A stretch of 64,000 nt of DNA, from assembly GCF_027595165.1 (NCBI RefSeq), contig NZ_CP097291.1, positions 2,418,001 through 2,482,000 on the forward strand. Direction: 5' to 3'. Below are positions 61,482 through 64,000 of this stretch, in pieces. This stretch comes from Providencia sp. PROV188 (GTDB lineage: Bacteria; Pseudomonadota; Gammaproteobacteria; Enterobacterales; Enterobacteriaceae). Position 1 is the stretch's first letter; each line of letters opens with the position of its first letter. A program made the position numbers and the translations under genes. The notes under the pieces were generated by a model. The model ran no database searches, had not been told where the DNA came from, and saw nothing but the letters and a program-made list of their open reading frames with translations.

Positions 61482-62696
61482 TTAATGGTGAGACCATTCG
61501 ATGCTGTTGAGATCTACGCCTGCTTTAAACATATCCCATAAAGGAGACAGCTCACGTAAGTGACCGATCGCACCATGAATTTGTTTAATTGCATAGTCAA
61601 TTTCTTCTTCAGTCGTAAAGCGACCGAAAGAGAAGCGAATTGAGCTATGAGCCAGTTCGTCATTCATACCTAAAGCACGCAGCACGTATGAAGGTTCTAA
61701 GCTTGCAGAAGTACATGCTGAACCAGAGGAAACTGCTAAATCTTTCAGCGACATCATTAATGACTCACCTTCAACATAGTTGAAGCTGACGTTCAGAATG
61801 TGCGGCGCACCATTTTCTAAGTCACCGTTCAGGTAAACTTCTTCGATATCTTTAATACCGTTCCATAAACGTAAGCGTAAACCACGCAGACGTTCAGATT
61901 CTTGAGCCATTTCTTCTTTAGCGATACGGTAAGCTTCGCCCATGCCCACGATTTGGTGAACAGGTAAAGTCCCTGAACGCATACCACGTTCATGACCACC
62001 ACCGTGCTGCTGTGCTTCCAAACGAATGCGTGGTTTACGACGAACATACAGTGCGCCAATACCCATTGGTCCGTACAGTTTGTGTGCAGAGAATGACATC
62101 AGGTCAACTTTTAACGTTGACAGGTCGATAGGTAATTTACCAACACTTTGAGTGGCATCAACGTGGAATACGATACCACGGCTACGGCATAATTCGCCGA
62201 TTGTAGCGATGTCCTGAACAATACCGATTTCGTTATTCACGTGCATGATTGACACTAAAATGGTGTCTTCGCGCATTGCCGCTTCTAACTCTTTCAGGTC
62301 AATTAAACCGTTGCTTTGAGGTGCTAAGTAAGTCACTTCAAAACCTTCACGCTCTAATTGACGGCATGTATCCAGAACTGCTTTATGTTCTGTCTTACAA
62401 GTAATGACGTGCTTGCCTTTTTTCTGATAGAACTGGGCAGCGCCTTTGATAGCTAAGTTATCAGATTCTGTTGCACCTGATGTGAAGACGATTTCACGAG
62501 GATCAGCATTCACTAATTCAGCGATTTGATTACGAGCAATATCTACCGCCTCTTCAGCTTGCCAGCCGAAACGGTGTGAACGAGATGCTGGGTTACCAAA
62601 ATTCCCATCCATTGTTAGACATTGCATCATTTTTTCAGCAACGCGCGGATCGACAGGCGTAGTTGCTGAATAATCTAGATAAATCGGTAATTTCAT
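61482..62696 (-). CDS. iscS: Cysteine desulfurase IscS
   Basis: 404 residues, as in E. coli. PLP Lys206 is in [10 protein letters not shown] and the persulfide-forming Cys328 in [14 protein letters not shown]. It draws sulfur from cysteine for Fe-S clusters, thiamine, and thiolated tRNA. 128 bp separate it from iscR, room for the RyhB-type regulation known in E. coli. Confidence 0.98.
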   Translation of the reverse strand: MKLPIYLDYSATTPVDPRVAEKMMQCLTMDGNFGNPASRSHRFGWQAEEAVDIARNQIAELVNADPREIVFTSGATESDNLAIKGAAQFYQKKGKHVITCKTEHKAVLDTCRQLEREGFEVTYLAPQSNGLIDLKELEAAMREDTILVSIMHVNNEIGIVQDIATIGELCRSRGIVFHVDATQSVGKLPIDLSTLKVDLMSFSAHKLYGPMGIGALYVRRKPRIRLEAQQHGGGHERGMRSGTLPVHQIVGMGEAYRIAKEEMAQESERLRGLRLRLWNGIKDIEEVYLNGDLENGAPHILNVSFNYVEGESLMMSLKDLAVSSGSACTSASLEPSYVLRALGMNDELAHSSIRFSFGRFTTEEEIDYAIKQIHGAIGHLRELSPLWDMFKAGVDLNSIEWSHH

Positions 62697-62824
62697 TGCT
62701 CACATACTCCAAAGGACAAGACAACTTTGCCTTTAATTTTTTAATGATCCCAATGGTGCAAGCCGCTATAGGTTGGGCTTTTTCACCATTTGGTGATCGA
62801 CTGCAATTTATAATCTATTTTATA

Positions 62825-63322
62825 TTAGGCACGAACATTGATAATGGATTCTGGCGTAATGCCGTTCGGCATTGTTTTACGCTTTTCATTATCTTGCCTA
62901 TCAGCAACATCCAGAACTTCTTGATTCTTAACCAGCTCATCTAGGCTGATGCTGCTGAGAAAACTGGTGATTCTATCACTTAGGTCACGCCATAATGCGT
63001 GAGTTAAGCAGCGGTCGCCATTTTGACAACCTTCTTTATTACCCTGACAACGGGTTGCATCTACGGATTCATCAACCGCAGCAATTACTTCAGCAACAAA
63101 GATTTGGTCAGCATCACGCCCAAGCAGATAACCGCCACCAGGACCGCGAACACTAGAAACTAAATCGTTTTTACGTAAACGAGAGAAGAGTTGCTCAAGA
63201 TAAGAGAGGGAAATTCCCTGACGTTCAGAAATGTCAGCTAAAGGTACTGGACCTGTCTGAGAGTGTAACGCGACATCTAGCATCGCAGTTACTGCGTAAC
63301 GCCCTTTGGAAGTGAGTCTCAT
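62825..63322 (-). CDS. iscR: Fe-S cluster-responsive regulator IscR
   Basis: 165 residues from ATG 63322 (E. coli 162). Rrf2-family winged helix protein starting [20 protein letters not shown]; the frame extends upstream but without homology. Ligands of the [2Fe-2S] cluster are in [20 protein letters not shown], the Cys92-Cys98-Cys104-His107 set. With cluster it represses isc through type 1 boxes, which are present upstream. Confidence 0.97.
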   Translation of the reverse strand: MRLTSKGRYAVTAMLDVALHSQTGPVPLADISERQGISLSYLEQLFSRLRKNDLVSSVRGPGGGYLLGRDADQIFVAEVIAAVDESVDATRCQGNKEGCQNGDRCLTHALWRDLSDRITSFLSSISLDELVKNQEVLDVADRQDNEKRKTMPNGITPESIINVRA

Positions 63323-63362
63323 AACATAAATACTCCGTGGTAAAATATGCAGCAATTGTGAC

Positions 63363-63412
63363 ATACCCGAGTAATTTGGTCAACTATTTACCTGACTAAT
63401 TTACTCAAGTAT
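63363..63412 (-). promoter_or_regulatory. Two abutting type 1 IscR boxes
   Basis: Two 25-bp sites, 63363-63387 and 63388-63412, each fit the type 1 pattern ATAnnTGACnAAATnAnTC with an inverted half. On the minus strand the distal one begins ATACTTGAGTAAATTAGTCA and the proximal one ATAGTTGACCAAATTACTCG. They lie 41-90 bp before the iscR start, as in the autoregulated iscR promoter of E. coli. Confidence 0.88.
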
Positions 63413-63439
63413 TATGCTCACTTTACCACGGCATTAACC

Positions 63440-64000
63440 TCATTTTTTCGCCCATTTTTCCATTGATGTCAAAATGCCGCGAAGAATGTGCAACTCTTGG
63501 GTTTCAACATGGGCACGGGTAAATAAACGTCGCAGTTTATTCATAATTAACCCTGGATGCGCCTTGCGAATAAAGCCCGATTCATTCAATACGCTTTCAA
63601 GATGAACATAGAAACGTTCTAAATCTTCAGCCGGTGGGTATTCTACCTCATCATCGGTCGATGTTTGCGTATTTTTTTCAGCAATTGCCAAATACGCCAT
63701 GCGGATCTCGTAGCTAACTAATTGAACCGCCATTGCCAAATTCAACGAACCATATTCTGGATTGGTCGGAATATACAAATGGTAATTACATTTTTGCAAT
63801 TCTTCGTTGGTTAAACCGACGCGCTCACGACCAAAAACAATCGCGACGGGTGACTCTTTTGACTGTTCAACAGATTTCACGCCACATTCACGAGGCTCGA
63901 CCATTGGCCAAGAAAGTGTACGAGAACGTGCGCTGGTACCAATGACTAATTTGCACCCTTCTAATGCTTCATCGAGAGATTTTACGATTTTTGCATTACC
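63440..64000 (-). CDS. trmJ: tRNA (cytidine/uridine-2'-O-)methyltransferase TrmJ, partial
   Basis: The frame is open from the window edge to the stop at 63440 (186 residues), so the first 60 or so residues of a protein of about 246 are missing. SpoUT/SPOUT-fold motifs are visible: [27 protein letters not shown] and [17 protein letters not shown], which form the knotted SAM site. It methylates position 32 of several tRNAs. An internal ATG at 63904 is not the start. Upstream of iscR on the same strand, as in E. coli. Confidence 0.95.
   Translation of the reverse strand, partial: GNAKIVKSLDEALEGCKLVIGTSARSRTLSWPMVEPRECGVKSVEQSKESPVAIVFGRERVGLTNEELQKCNYHLYIPTNPEYGSLNLAMAVQLVSYEIRMAYLAIAEKNTQTSTDDEVEYPPAEDLERFYVHLESVLNESGFIRKAHPGLIMNKLRRLFTRAHVETQELHILRGILTSMEKWAKK

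Overview
The window reads as a stretch of a moderately AT-rich gammaproteobacterial chromosome of the order Enterobacterales. The protein sequences, the gene order (gltX, tRNA-Ala pair, nupC, ligA-zipA, cysZ, cysK, ptsHI-crr, cysM, cysAWTP, yfeXY, ypeA, hemF, then der-bamB-yfgM-hisS-ispG-rodZ-rlmN-ndk-pbpC-yfhM-sseB-pepB-isc-trmJ) and an MrpJ-like regulator fit Morganellaceae, most likely Providencia. The genus is inference from remembered family sequences, not from a search.

Positions 1-10,500 are accessory. They hold the start of a GNAT acetyltransferase, an anion permease of the SLC13/ArsB type, a cyclase-family hydrolase, and a five-gene divergent cassette: a NlpA/MetQ-like lipoprotein facing a CMD/AhpD fusion protein, a flavoprotein monooxygenase, and MetN- and MetI-like ABC subunits. 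A CvrA-type K+/H+ antiporter and an orphan MrpJ-like HTH regulator follow. The five-gene cassette looks like an uptake-plus-oxidation system for an organosulfur compound. Its promoter region shares a short motif with the cysP and cysK upstream regions. It is the least-characterised system in the window.

Positions 10,484-12,490 are about 1.4 kb with no recognisable gene, followed by a six-tRNA operon on the minus strand (Val-Val-Val-Lys-Lys-Val) with a strong promoter. gltX and two tRNA-Ala genes follow on the plus strand.

Positions 14,870-33,900 carry an amine oxidase, ypeB, nupC, ligA, zipA, and then most of the sulfate assimilation and cysteine synthesis hardware (cysZ, cysK, cysM, cysPTWA) interleaved with the general PTS genes ptsH-ptsI-crr. 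A hicAB toxin-antitoxin pair sits between cysP and yfeX.

Positions 33,900-64,000 are conserved housekeeping: ypeA, hemF, a protealysin-like metalloprotease (accessory), rluF, der, bamB, yfgM, hisS, ispG, rodZ, rlmN, ndk, pbpC, yfhM, a short one-domain sseB, pepB, and the full isc iron-sulfur operon (iscR-S-U-A-hscB-A-fdx-iscX). The window ends inside trmJ. Two tandem ERIC-type repeats lie between fdx and iscX, a long hairpin-bearing gap separates iscU from iscA, and two abutting type 1 IscR boxes lie upstream of iscR. Most transcription units end in clear Rho-independent terminators, listed individually.
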